From the NCBI RefSeq assembly GCF_003732665.1, contig NZ_MOBP01000014.1:80605-144604 (forward strand): DNA of 64,000 bases. Reading direction: 5' to 3'. The notes under the pieces are model-generated. The model was not told where the DNA came from, did no database searches, and was given only the letters and a program-made list of their open reading frames with translations. The position numbers were made by a program, and so were the translations under genes. This DNA comes from Pseudomonas frederiksbergensis (GTDB taxonomy: Bacteria; Pseudomonadota; Gammaproteobacteria; Pseudomonadales; Pseudomonadaceae). Positions 24,712 through 32,284 of the stretch are shown here, piece by piece. Position 1 is the stretch's first letter. The number at the start of each line of letters is the position of its first letter.

Positions 24712-25471
24712 CCGAATCCAGCCCGGTGGCTTGCACCTGCGGTTGAACGGCCGGGGAGGCCAGGTAATCCAGCAACGCCTTGGCTTGCGCGGGGTGTTGC
24801 GCGCCCACCGGAATGCCGGCGGCAAAACGCGTCACCGATTGCACCGACTCGGGAATCTTCGCCACAAAACTCACCCCCGGCACCGGCAACAGTTCGCTGA
24901 CCTGCTGGAAGCCCAGTTGATAATCGCCGGTAGCCACCACCGAGCCCACGGGGATTTTCGGGATCATCTTCGACTTCGGCTTGAGCTGGTCTTCGATGCC
25001 GAGTTTTTTGAATAACTGCTCCTCGATGTACACACCGCTGGCGCTGTCGGAGTAGGCCACCGATTGGGCATCGAGCAGGGTCTTTTTCAAACCCTCCACA
25101 GTGCTGATATCAGGTTTCGCCGCACCTTGGCGCACCACCAGGCCGATCCGCGAATCCGCCAGTTCCACCCGTGACGCGGGGTCGACTTTGCCTTGTTTGA
25201 TCAGCTCGTCCAGTGCGTAGCCGACCATGATCACCACGTCGGCGTGTTCACCGCGTGCCAGGCGATTGGGGATCGCTTCCGGTGCTTTACCCATCGAGGG
25301 GCCGAGGGCGGTGTCGAGGGTGTTGCCGGTGGACTTGGCGAATTCCGGGCCGAGGATTTTGTAAGCCGCGGTAAAGCCGCCGGAGGTCATCACGTGGATC
25401 TCTTCGGCCTGGGCAATGGTGCTCAGACCCGCGATGAGCAGCAGAGCGGCGTAGTTGAACAGCTTTTTCAT
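24701..25471 (-). CDS. Periplasmic solute-binding protein (molybdate-type fold)
   Basis: A 256-residue protein with a signal peptide (MKKLFNYAALLLIAGLSTIAQA, 1-22) and an extracellular solute-binding type 11 domain (ModA-like; ADVVIMVGYALDELIKQGKV near 80-97, SVAYSDSASGVYIEEQL near 138-154). No ABC permease or ATPase genes lie next to it; instead an MFS carrier gene is directly upstream with a 27-bp gap. It may be a helper or sensor of the MFS transporter rather than a true molybdate protein. The two are likely co-transcribed. Confidence 0.82.
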   Translation of the reverse strand: MKKLFNYAALLLIAGLSTIAQAEEIHVMTSGGFTAAYKILGPEFAKSTGNTLDTALGPSMGKAPEAIPNRLARGEHADVVIMVGYALDELIKQGKVDPASRVELADSRIGLVVRQGAAKPDISTVEGLKKTLLDAQSVAYSDSASGVYIEEQLFKKLGIEDQLKPKSKMIPKIPVGSVVATGDYQLGFQQVSELLPVPGVSFVAKIPESVQSVTRFAAGIPVGAQHPAQAKALLDYLASPAVQPQVQATGLDSVTR

Positions 25472-25498
25472 CGAATAGTTCTCGCAGTCAAAGGTGGG

Positions 25499-26791
25499 TC
25501 AGGACACGGCCGGTTGCAGGCGGCCGGTGGAGCGGCGATAGAGAAACAAGGTCGCGCACAGGGCACATAGCGCCGCAAAACTCATCCAGTAACCGGGTGC
25601 AGCCTTGTCGCCGGTGTATTGGATAAGGAAGGTCGACATCGCCGGAGTGAACCCGCCAAACACCGCCGTCGCCAGGCTATACGCCAGGGAGAACCCGGCG
25701 ACCCGCACTTCCACCGGCATGATTTCGGTGAGCGCGGCGATCATCGCGCCGTTGTACAGGCCATAAATGAACGACAGCCACAGCAACACCAGCAGCATGT
25801 TGAGGAAGCTCGGCGCGTTCACCAGATAGGTCAGCGCCGGATAGGCCGTTGCCAGGGTCAGCAGCGCCATGGCGATCAGCACCGGGCGCCGGCCGATGCG
25901 GTCGGACAAGGCCCCGCCAATCGGCAGCCAGAAAAAGTTCGAAACACCCACCAGCAACGTCACCAGCAGCGCATCGGACGTGCTCAGGTGCAGCACGGTT
26001 TTGCCGAAGGTCGGGGCGTACACGGTGATCAAGTAAAACGCGGTGGTGGTCAGGGCGACCATCATCATCCCCCCGAGCACGATCCCCCAGTTTTGCGCCA
26101 GGGTGCGGAACACCTCGCCCATACTCGGGCGGTGTTTGCGCGCCGCGAACTCGGCGGTTTCTTCGAGGTTGCGGCGCAGGAAAAAGATGAACGGCACGAT
26201 CATGCAGCCGACGAAGAACGGAATCCGCCAGCCCCAATCGGCAATCATCGTCGGCGCCATCCATTGGTTCAGCCCATAACCCAGGGCCGCCGCGACGATG
26301 ATCGCCACTTGCTGGCTGGCGGACTGCCAACTGGTGAAAAAGCCCTTGTTGCCTGGCGTGGCGATCTCCGAGAGGTATACAGAGACACCGCCCATTTCCG
26401 CGCCCGCAGAGAAGCCTTGCAGCAAACGACCGATCAACACGATGGCGGGGGCGAACAGCCCTATGGTCTCGTAACCTGGCACCAAAACGATAAGAATCGT
26501 GCCGCTGGCCATGATCGACAGCGTGACGATCAGCCCTTTGCGCCGGCCCACATCATCGATGTACGCACCCAGCACCACGGCGCCGAGCGGGCGCATCAGG
26601 AACCCGGCGCCGAACACCGCGAAGGTCATCATCAGGGAGGCGAATTCGCTGCTGGCCGGGAAAAATACGGCGGCAATCTGCGTGGCGTAAAAGCCGAAAA
26701 GGAAGAAGTCGAACTGTTCCAGGAAGTTACCCGAGGTGACCCGGAAAATCGCACCGGCCCGGGAGCGACCGGAAGGGATTGAGGCTGTCAT
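25499..26791 (-). CDS. MFS transporter of the metabolite:H+ symporter (citrate/tricarballylate) type
   Basis: A 430-residue, twelve-helix transporter. SGNFLEQFDFFLFGFYA at about 16-32, RPLGAVVLGAYIDDVGRRKG in loop 2-3 and LLQGFSAGAEMGGVSVYLSE are the signature of the MHS group (CitA, KgtP, TcuC). It would take up a di- or tricarboxylate with protons. The start at 26791 (MTASIPSG) is preferred over one 17 codons upstream. It is the first gene of an operon with the binding protein. Confidence 0.88.
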   Translation of the reverse strand: MTASIPSGRSRAGAIFRVTSGNFLEQFDFFLFGFYATQIAAVFFPASSEFASLMMTFAVFGAGFLMRPLGAVVLGAYIDDVGRRKGLIVTLSIMASGTILIVLVPGYETIGLFAPAIVLIGRLLQGFSAGAEMGGVSVYLSEIATPGNKGFFTSWQSASQQVAIIVAAALGYGLNQWMAPTMIADWGWRIPFFVGCMIVPFIFFLRRNLEETAEFAARKHRPSMGEVFRTLAQNWGIVLGGMMMVALTTTAFYLITVYAPTFGKTVLHLSTSDALLVTLLVGVSNFFWLPIGGALSDRIGRRPVLIAMALLTLATAYPALTYLVNAPSFLNMLLVLLWLSFIYGLYNGAMIAALTEIMPVEVRVAGFSLAYSLATAVFGGFTPAMSTFLIQYTGDKAAPGYWMSFAALCALCATLFLYRRSTGRLQPAVS

Positions 26792-26959
26792 TGATCTGTA
26801 CTCCACCGCTTTTATGACGTGCGCTGCGTGGGAGCGGCGCACGGTTCTTATTGGGGCGGATAGTGGAGCAGGGGCATCGATATGTTAATTGCATTGTTGG
26901 CATGCATTGATGCGCGAGGTGGATCAATGGGTTTGGGATTGATGTTGCCTGATGCACCG

Positions 26960-27056
26960 CTTTCGCGAGCAAGCCCGCTCCCACAGGGGCTTCAGTGAAC
27001 ATGGAATCGGCGAACAATCGGGTTCAAGTGTGGGAGCGGGCTTGCTCGCGATGGCG
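26960..27056. repeat. Two inverted REP elements, wide-spaced
   Basis: cgcgagcaagcccgctcccaca (26965-26986) faces tgtgggagcgggcttgctcgcg (27029-27050). Their order is outward compared with normal REPINs, so they may be the facing halves of two neighbours or a separate insertion. Confidence 0.65.
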
Positions 27057-27077
27057 CTCGAACAGCCAACCCACCCG

Positions 27078-27683
27078 TCAGATGTACGCCTCGATATGCG
27101 CCATCCCCCGAGCCACATATTCATCCTTCTCACCCACCGGCGCGAAGTAGTGCAGCACTTCCCGCGCCGCTTCAACGCCCTTGAGCCGCGCCAACACCCA
27201 CGCCGCCAGATACTGCGCCGACAAACACCCACCCGCAGTCGCAATGTTGCCGTTGGCGAAAAACGCCTGGTTGACGATGTTCACCCCGGCCGCTTGGACC
27301 CAGGGTTTGCTGGTGGTATCGGTACACGCCGGTGCATCACCAAGCAGCCCGAGCCTGGCCAGCAGGAACGTGCCGGAGCATTGCGAACCCAGCAGTTGCC
27401 GCGCCGGGTCGAATGTCAGCTGATCCATGATCGCCGGGTCATTGGCCACTTCGCGGGTCTTCATGCCGCTGCCGAACAGCACCGCGTCGGCGGCGCAGGC
27501 TTGCTGCAAATCGATGTGCGCATCGATGGTCAAACCGTTCATCGACGTCACCCGCGGTGTTGGCGAAGCAATGCTCACACGCCAGTCCTTGTCCCCCAAC
27601 AGAGAAATCCGGCTGAGCATGCCGAAGGCGATCAGTGAGTCCAGTTCGTTGAAACCGTCGAAGGTCAGAATGGCGATATGCAT
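27078..27683 (-). CDS. DJ-1/PfpI family (GATase1-like) protein
   Basis: A 201-residue protein of the DJ-1/ThiJ/PfpI superfamily: MHIAILTFDGFNELDSLIAFG at the start and the nucleophile elbow GSQCSGTFLLARLGLL near 100-115, where the Cys is the expected nucleophile. Isonitrile hydratase and stress/glyoxalase enzymes belong to this superfamily; the particular activity is not shown. It is divergent from the RcnB-like protein gene. Confidence 0.8.
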   Translation of the reverse strand: MHIAILTFDGFNELDSLIAFGMLSRISLLGDKDWRVSIASPTPRVTSMNGLTIDAHIDLQQACAADAVLFGSGMKTREVANDPAIMDQLTFDPARQLLGSQCSGTFLLARLGLLGDAPACTDTTSKPWVQAAGVNIVNQAFFANGNIATAGGCLSAQYLAAWVLARLKGVEAAREVLHYFAPVGEKDEYVARGMAHIEAYI

Positions 27684-27832
27684 GGCGAGTCTCGCTGGTT
27701 TTTTCGCAGCCTACGCCGACCCCGCGCAATGCCATCCGTACAGTGCACCGCAGAATCATCGCTACAGTAAGGAATGATTCGCCACCCGCGCAGTCGGAAC
27801 TCAGTAGCCACGACATCCCAAGAGGTTCACCG

Positions 27833-28141
27833 ATGAACAGCAAAACCCTTATCGCCAGCCTCGCCCTCGTCGCCGGTATCGCCGCGATCAGTCCTATCGT
27901 CCAAGCCGCCGAAACGGCGCAGAAAACCGTCCAGCCCGGCGCGAACAACGCCCGCAGCCTGGTGAAAGGCGACCGTGCGCCGGAGGTCTATCAACGCAGC
28001 GAAAAAGCCGTGAAAAACTGGAAGGCCAAAGGCCTGAAGGCCCCGGCATCTGACGCGCAGTGGGTACAGATCAATGACAAGTACATGATGGTGTTGATTA
28101 CCAGCGGGACGATTGTGGAAGTTACGCCGGTGGAGCGTTAG
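27833..28141 (+). CDS. RcnB-like periplasmic protein
   Basis: A 102-residue secreted protein: signal peptide about 1-26 (ending VQAAE), then a positively charged region and the terminal part WVQINDKYMMVLITSGTIVEV, typical of the RcnB family. E. coli RcnB modulates Ni/Co homeostasis in the periplasm. The start at 27833 follows AGAGG. Its neighbourhood (dmeRF lies about 1.8 kb away) fits a metal-related role, but RcnB-like proteins are numerous in Pseudomonas and mostly untested. Confidence 0.75.
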   Translation: MNSKTLIASLALVAGIAAISPIVQAAETAQKTVQPGANNARSLVKGDRAPEVYQRSEKAVKNWKAKGLKAPASDAQWVQINDKYMMVLITSGTIVEVTPVER

Positions 28142-28152
28142 TTCGTCCGTCA

Positions 28153-29217
28153 CTAACTAGGACTCAACGCCTGGATGCCCAATCGATACTGATTATTCCC
28201 GCTGCGCTTGGCCTCATACATCGCCAGATCCGCAATATGAATCAGCCGGTCCATGCTCGGCGCATGGTCCGGGAACACAGCGACGCCCAGGCTGGTGCCG
28301 ATGTGGCGCTGGTCATTGCCAATCGTCACCGGTGGTGAGAGTTCGACGAAGATTTTCTGGCAGATGCTGCGCGCTTCGTCCTGCAGGTTGATGCCGGGCG
28401 ACAGGCCTTGGAGGATGACAACGAATTCGTCGCCGCCGATTCGGGCGACGGTGTCGGTGGTGCGCAGGATTCGCTTGAGTCGTGTGGCGGTGGTGATCAG
28501 TACCCGGTCGCCGGCCGCGTGGCCATAGTGGTCGTTGATTGCCTTGAAACCGTTGAGGTCGACGAACACCAACGCCACCCGTGTCGCACTGATGCGCGCC
28601 TGTTCGAGTGCGTCGGACAGCCGTTCTTCAAGCACCAGGCGATTGGGCAGGCCGGTCAGCGGGTCGTAGTGGGCCAGGTGTTGCAGGTAACTGGCGGAGG
28701 CTTTTTCTTCAGTGATGTCGCGCACCACGCCCATCATTTTGATGGTGGTGTCGTGATCATTTTTTACCACGTTGCCGGTCTCGCGCAGCCAGCGAATGGT
28801 GCCGTCGGGCCAGACCACGCGGTATTCCTCGTCATGGTTTTCGCCGGTTTCCAGACAACGCAACTCACCGGCGCGGACCTTGGCCCGGTCGTCCGGGTGC
28901 ACGCAGGAACAGAACAAGGCGTAGGAGGGCGTGACTTCGCCGATCTTGAACCCGAACATGCCGTAGATCGCTTCCGACCAATACAGCTTGTCGGTGTCCA
29001 CATCCCAATCCCAAGTGCCGATGCGAGCGAAATATTGACTGCGCTTGAAGCGTTCGGCGTCGCCGTCCAGATGAATGTTCTGGCCTTTGGAGAGATTGGC
29101 GATCAACGCGCGGCATTCAGCCAATTGCCGTTGCAGGGCATATTGGCGACAGACCAGCAGCACCAGCAGGGCAAGCATAACGGAGCCGATGGCAGCGCTG
29201 ATCCAGAGGACACTCAT
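28153..29217 (-). CDS. PAS-GGDEF diguanylate cyclase
   Basis: A 354-residue enzyme making c-di-GMP from GTP. One N-terminal transmembrane helix (about 4-24), a PAS/PAC domain (about 60-180; GTWDWDVDTDKLYWSEAIYGMFG), and a GGDEF domain with intact GGDEF at 261-265. An RxxD inhibitory site (RTTD) lies five residues before it, so product inhibition is expected. It ends 12 bp from the convergent RcnB-like gene. No EAL domain. Its output is not predictable from the context. Confidence 0.92.
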   Translation of the reverse strand: MSVLWISAAIGSVMLALLVLLVCRQYALQRQLAECRALIANLSKGQNIHLDGDAERFKRSQYFARIGTWDWDVDTDKLYWSEAIYGMFGFKIGEVTPSYALFCSCVHPDDRAKVRAGELRCLETGENHDEEYRVVWPDGTIRWLRETGNVVKNDHDTTIKMMGVVRDITEEKASASYLQHLAHYDPLTGLPNRLVLEERLSDALEQARISATRVALVFVDLNGFKAINDHYGHAAGDRVLITTATRLKRILRTTDTVARIGGDEFVVILQGLSPGINLQDEARSICQKIFVELSPPVTIGNDQRHIGTSLGVAVFPDHAPSMDRLIHIADLAMYEAKRSGNNQYRLGIQALSPS

Positions 29218-29388
29218 TCAGGGATAGCCGTCATGGCGTGTTTTACCGTGGGGTGATGCTGCTTATCTTAGTTCACGGTGACAACCGCAAATAGTACAAA
29301 CCCGCGCCGAACGGTTGCCAATTGCCCGCAATTCTGGGAAAACGGCGGCCATGAGGCCCTTTGGGGAGTGACCAGACGAGTGCATGTA

Positions 29389-29727
29389 ATGAATGATGAG
29401 CTTCAGGTAATCGACCTTGAACTGGGTGACGGCAAGACAGCGGTCAAAGGCGCGCTGATCACGACGCAATATCGTGGGTGGCTGGAAGACGGCACCGAGT
29501 TCGATTCTTCCTACAGCCGTGGGAAGCCTTTTCAGTGTGTGATCGGCACGGGTCGCGTTATTAAAGGCTGGGATCAGGGGATTATGGGCATGCAGGTCGG
29601 TGGCAAGCGCAAGCTACTGGTGCCGGCGCATTTGGCCTATGGCGAGCGGACGATGGGCGCGATTACACCGAATTCGAATCTGATTTTCGAGATTGAATTG
29701 CTGGAAGTTTTGACGCGGGATGATTGA
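29389..29727 (+). CDS. FKBP-type peptidyl-prolyl cis-trans isomerase
   Basis: A 112-residue single FKBP domain without a signal peptide, hence cytoplasmic. FDSSYSRGKPF, GTGRVIKGWDQG, GGKRKLLVPAHLAYG and IEIELLEV-type elements of the FK506-binding fold are all visible. It catalyses proline isomerisation in folding clients. The start at 29389 is chosen at MNDELQVIDLELGDG, which matches family N-termini, over a 37-codon longer reading. Confidence 0.9.
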   Translation: MNDELQVIDLELGDGKTAVKGALITTQYRGWLEDGTEFDSSYSRGKPFQCVIGTGRVIKGWDQGIMGMQVGGKRKLLVPAHLAYGERTMGAITPNSNLIFEIELLEVLTRDD

Positions 29728-29798
29728 TGGCTTGTTTGAGATTTAAACGACGAACCCCGCCGTTAACTATCCAAGTCCTGCGTCGTTTGTCAGGCCGT

Positions 29799-29864
29799 CT
29801 TCGCGAGCAAGCCCGCTCCCACATTTGAATGCATACCTCTGTGGGAGCGAGCCTGCTCGCGAAG
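29799..29864. repeat. Facing REP pair
   Basis: cttcgcgagcaagcccgctcccaca and tgtgggagcgagcctgctcgcgaag around a short spacer. Order is the reverse of the usual REPIN arms. Confidence 0.75.
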
Positions 29865-29943
29865 AACGATAACGCGGTCCCCCCGAAAAACCTCCAAACC
29901 ACTGCTTGCCACCTCCGGTACTATCCGTGACTATGTGCGCCAT

Positions 29944-29960
29944 ATAGGGGTAGGGGGTAT
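29944..29960. promoter_or_regulatory. RcnR/CsoR-type operator before dmeR
   Basis: ATA-GGGG-TA-GGGGG-TAT: two G tracts flanked by AT-rich inverted ends, the typical form of the Ni/Co-responsive RcnR/DmeR operator. It ends four bases before the ATG at 29965, so a bound repressor could also block translation initiation. Confidence 0.7.
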
Positions 29961-29964
29961 CGGT

Positions 29965-30240
29965 ATGTCGCACATTCACGAACACAAAGACGATTTGCTC
30001 AACCGCGTCCGGCGCATCGCCGGGCAGGTGCAAGCGGTGGAAAAGGCGCTGGAAACCGACGCCGATTGTGCCAAGACCTTGCATCTGGTCGCGGCGATTC
30101 GCGGTGCGGTCAACGGCTTGATGGATCAGTTCATCGACGCCCACGCCCGTGAGCATGTGGCCCATCCCGACCTCAGTAACGAAGAGCGCGCCCAAGGCGT
30201 GGAAGAGTTGCTGCAAGCCATCCGCCGTTATTCGAAGTAG
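29965..30240 (+). CDS. dmeR: Ni/Co-responsive repressor of the RcnR/CsoR family
   Basis: A 91-residue all-helical repressor. His3, Cys35, His60 and His64, exactly the Ni/Co ligands of RcnR, are present (MSHIHEHK, DADC35, DAH60AREH64). On metal binding it should release the G-tract operator lying just upstream, derepressing itself and the efflux pump gene 10 bp downstream. The start at 29965 gives the conserved MSH N-terminus. Confidence 0.9.
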   Translation: MSHIHEHKDDLLNRVRRIAGQVQAVEKALETDADCAKTLHLVAAIRGAVNGLMDQFIDAHAREHVAHPDLSNEERAQGVEELLQAIRRYSK

Positions 30241-30250
30241 GCCGAACACC

Positions 30251-31177
30251 ATGACACTGACCCCTCAGGCTTCACGCTACGCCCACGATCACATGTTCCT
30301 CGGCGCGTCCCACGACGAAAACGGTCGCCGCACATTGTGGGTGGTGGCGCTGACGTTCGTGATGATGATCGGCGAAATTGCCGCGGGCTATATAACCGGT
30401 TCCATGGCTTTGCTGGCCGACGGCTTTCACATGGCGACCCATGCCGTAGCCCTGGGCATTGCGGCGGCGGCCTACGGGTTTGCCCGGCGCCACGCGAGTA
30501 ATGCGCGCTTTAGCTTCGGCACCGGCAAGGTCGGTGACCTGGCCGGGTTTGCCTCGGCGATGGTGCTGGGGCTGGTGTCGCTGGGCATTGCTGGCGAGTC
30601 CGTTCTGCGCCTGTTTCAACCCACCACCGTGGCTTTCACGGAGGCGACGATCATTGCCGTGGTGGGGCTGGCGGTGAACGTCGTCAGCGCCTTCCTGCTG
30701 GCGGGCAATCATGGGCATCACGCCCATGATCACGGTCACAGCCACGACCACGGTCATCATCACGATAACAACCTGCGTTCAGCCTATGTCCACGTGCTCG
30801 CCGATGCCTTGACCTCGATCCTCGCCATTGCGGCGTTGCTGGCCGGCCGCTATCTGGGGTGGGTCTGGCTCGATCCGGTGATGGGGATCGTCGGCGCCGT
30901 CGTCATCGCAAAATGGGCCTTCGGCCTGATGCGCGACAGCGCCGCAGTACTGCTCGATACCACCGACGAACACGTGGCCGAAGAAATACGCGAACTGCTG
31001 GAAACCCCCGGCGACGTGACCATCAGCGACCTGCACGTCTGGCAGGTCGGACCTGATGCCCGGGCGGCGATAGTCAGCGTGGTAGCGGCCGCCAACGTGA
31101 CCGCCGACGCCATCCGCGAGCGCCTGGCGCCGGTGCATGAGTTGTCTCATTTGACGGTTGAGCATCGGACGGCGTAG
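30251..31177 (+). CDS. dmeF: CDF-family Co/Ni efflux transporter DmeF
   Basis: A 308-residue cation diffusion facilitator with six transmembrane helices and a His-rich cytoplasmic loop (about 157-178; HGHHAHDHGHSHDHGHHHD). Metal-site motifs ADGFHMATH (helix 2) and HVLADALTS (helix 5) are present. It would export Co2+/Ni2+ against protons. It forms an operon with the upstream repressor. A C-terminal cytoplasmic domain (about 235-308) is present and regular. Confidence 0.9.
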   Translation: MTLTPQASRYAHDHMFLGASHDENGRRTLWVVALTFVMMIGEIAAGYITGSMALLADGFHMATHAVALGIAAAAYGFARRHASNARFSFGTGKVGDLAGFASAMVLGLVSLGIAGESVLRLFQPTTVAFTEATIIAVVGLAVNVVSAFLLAGNHGHHAHDHGHSHDHGHHHDNNLRSAYVHVLADALTSILAIAALLAGRYLGWVWLDPVMGIVGAVVIAKWAFGLMRDSAAVLLDTTDEHVAEEIRELLETPGDVTISDLHVWQVGPDARAAIVSVVAAANVTADAIRERLAPVHELSHLTVEHRTA

Positions 31178-31200
31178 GTGATCAGGTTTGAGCCAGCGAA

Positions 31201-31536
31201 TTAGGTAAATATCTCAATATCATCAAGTGCATCGGCAACCGTTGCTTCAAGCGTGGGGAATTTCTTCTTCGCAGTGTTTAAAGCCGGTAGCACGGCTTTC
31301 ATATCCAACACTCCGTGTCTACGGGCGATGTGACCGAGCGCCGTGATAGCCGATGCTACGACAGCCTCGCTGTCACGATTCAGGCTGCGCAGGCAAATGA
31401 CTTCAGCCCAGCCTCTATCCTGTTCGTTAAGGCCGATGGAAACCAGCGCGGCAATGATGTTTGCTTCTACGCCGCTGGCAAGGAGGCTGGCTGCTTCGTC
31501 GTGGCTCATGGATGGATCTTGGTAGAGAAGGCTCAC
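31201..31536 (-). CDS. Small HEAT-repeat-like protein, possibly an immunity protein
   Basis: A 111-residue helical protein with repeated A-x-ALxSIGL / AITALGHIAR segments like HEAT repeats. Similar small HEAT proteins occur beside polymorphic toxin genes. It lies just after the S6-type immunity gene on the same strand, in an AT-richer patch with a broken bacteriocin gene. No toxin is visible. An immunity role is inference from the context. Confidence 0.6.
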   Translation of the reverse strand: MSLLYQDPSMSHDEAASLLASGVEANIIAALVSIGLNEQDRGWAEVICLRSLNRDSEAVVASAITALGHIARRHGVLDMKAVLPALNTAKKKFPTLEATVADALDDIEIFT

Positions 31537-31606
31537 GTTTTAGCTCACAGAATGTAGGCCCTTTATCGGCACTTTGGCTTACTGCCTGTATTCAAGAAAA
31601 TCCTAC

Positions 31607-31798
31607 CTAACCACGCACACCTATTTGCCGGGCTTGCTCACCAGTAAGCAACCATTCGCCATCCGTGCTCTCATCAAGGCTGTTCCAGCCAAGAATATCC
31701 ATTATGGCGACTTCAAACTCTGGTCGAACGGTATGCTCGTATTTTAAAGAGTCGTCCTCAACATCATCTTTTAAGAAGCCGCTGATCCATAAAAACAT
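31607..31798 (-). CDS. Pyocin S6-type toxin immunity protein, possibly shortened
   Basis: A 63-residue acidic protein with MFLWISGFLKDD, DILGWNSLDE and DGEWLLTGEQARQIG, recalling the family called pyocin S6 toxin immunity, whose members are usually somewhat longer at the C-terminus. It starts 15 bp after the stop of the bacteriocin tail at 31814, the normal toxin-immunity spacing. Its partner toxin would be an E3-type ribosome-cleaving RNase. The short end may be a frameshift or early stop. Confidence 0.65.
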   Translation of the reverse strand: MFLWISGFLKDDVEDDSLKYEHTVRPEFEVAIMDILGWNSLDESTDGEWLLTGEQARQIGVRG

Positions 31799-31813
31799 AA
31801 ATATCCTCCACGT

Positions 31814-31942
31814 TTATTTGTTGGTGAATCTGCCGGGTTTTGCGGGATCTATTTGTTCACCGGTTTCATGGTTGAATTCGCCAAGGTGTTAGTCGCCTGA
31901 CGGTGGATTTTGAACCCGAGGGATGTCGGTTTTACGAGCCAT
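31814..31942 (-). pseudogene. Gutted S-type bacteriocin gene (E3-type RNase tail)
   Basis: Reading the minus strand: an ATG at 31942 with AAGGA Shine-Dalgarno eight bases upstream begins MARKTDIPRVQNPPSGD, like the first residues of S-type bacteriocins of Pseudomonas, then TAA (31889-31891). In the same frame follows HLGEFNHETGEQIDPAKPGR and four more residues to TAA (31814-31816), which matches the last residues of colicin-E3-type cytotoxic RNase domains (HLGEFNxxTG). The whole middle of a toxin normally several hundred residues long is missing. The immunity gene follows at once. Confidence 0.7.
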
Positions 31943-32284
31943 GAGCGTCCTTGTTTCATCTTCTTAAAACGATGCGGACGCTATCTCATAAAGATATTTC
32001 GAAGCTGTAGGACGAGTCTGAAACTGTGTCTGCTGTTACAAAATGGGCGCGTTGCGATGGTTTCTTTGTCGAGATTGCAAGGCTGAAATGATGCGTTGTC
32101 TGTAAGGCCGCATTCGCGAGCAAGCCCGCTCCCGCAGGGGATTGGCAGTAGGCACAGGATTATCGATCCACACTGGACACTGTGGGAGCGGGCTTGCTCG
32201 CGAAGAGGCCGGCACATCCGGCACGGATATCGATTGACACTCCGCCATCGCGAGCAAGCTCCCACAAAGGATTTGTGGAGGTCG
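31943..32284. other. Gap before the bacteriocin remnant, with REP elements
   Basis: No gene seen in about 340 bp. Nearest the remnant are about 165 AT-richer bases with a TATCT-CATAA-AGATA inverted repeat (31982-31996) and presumably the old bacteriocin promoter; no clear LexA box or PrtN P-box is seen. The rest holds REP sequences at 32112-32138 and 32179-32268. Confidence 0.5.
32112..32268. repeat. REP singlet and REPIN
   Basis: A singlet (cgcgagcaagcccgctccc, about 32115-32138) then a REPIN from tgtgggagcgggcttgctcgcgaag (32180) to cgcgagcaagctcccaca (about 32268); its right arm is missing a few bases relative to the left. Confidence 0.7.

Noticed and set aside
24701..25471. A true molybdate uptake operon
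   Set aside because: No modB or modC gene is present and the neighbour is an MFS carboxylate carrier.
31943..32100. LexA box or PrtN P-box for the bacteriocin remnant
   Set aside because: CTG and CAG do not occur with the ten-base spacing and no ATTG-GT repeat pattern was seen.
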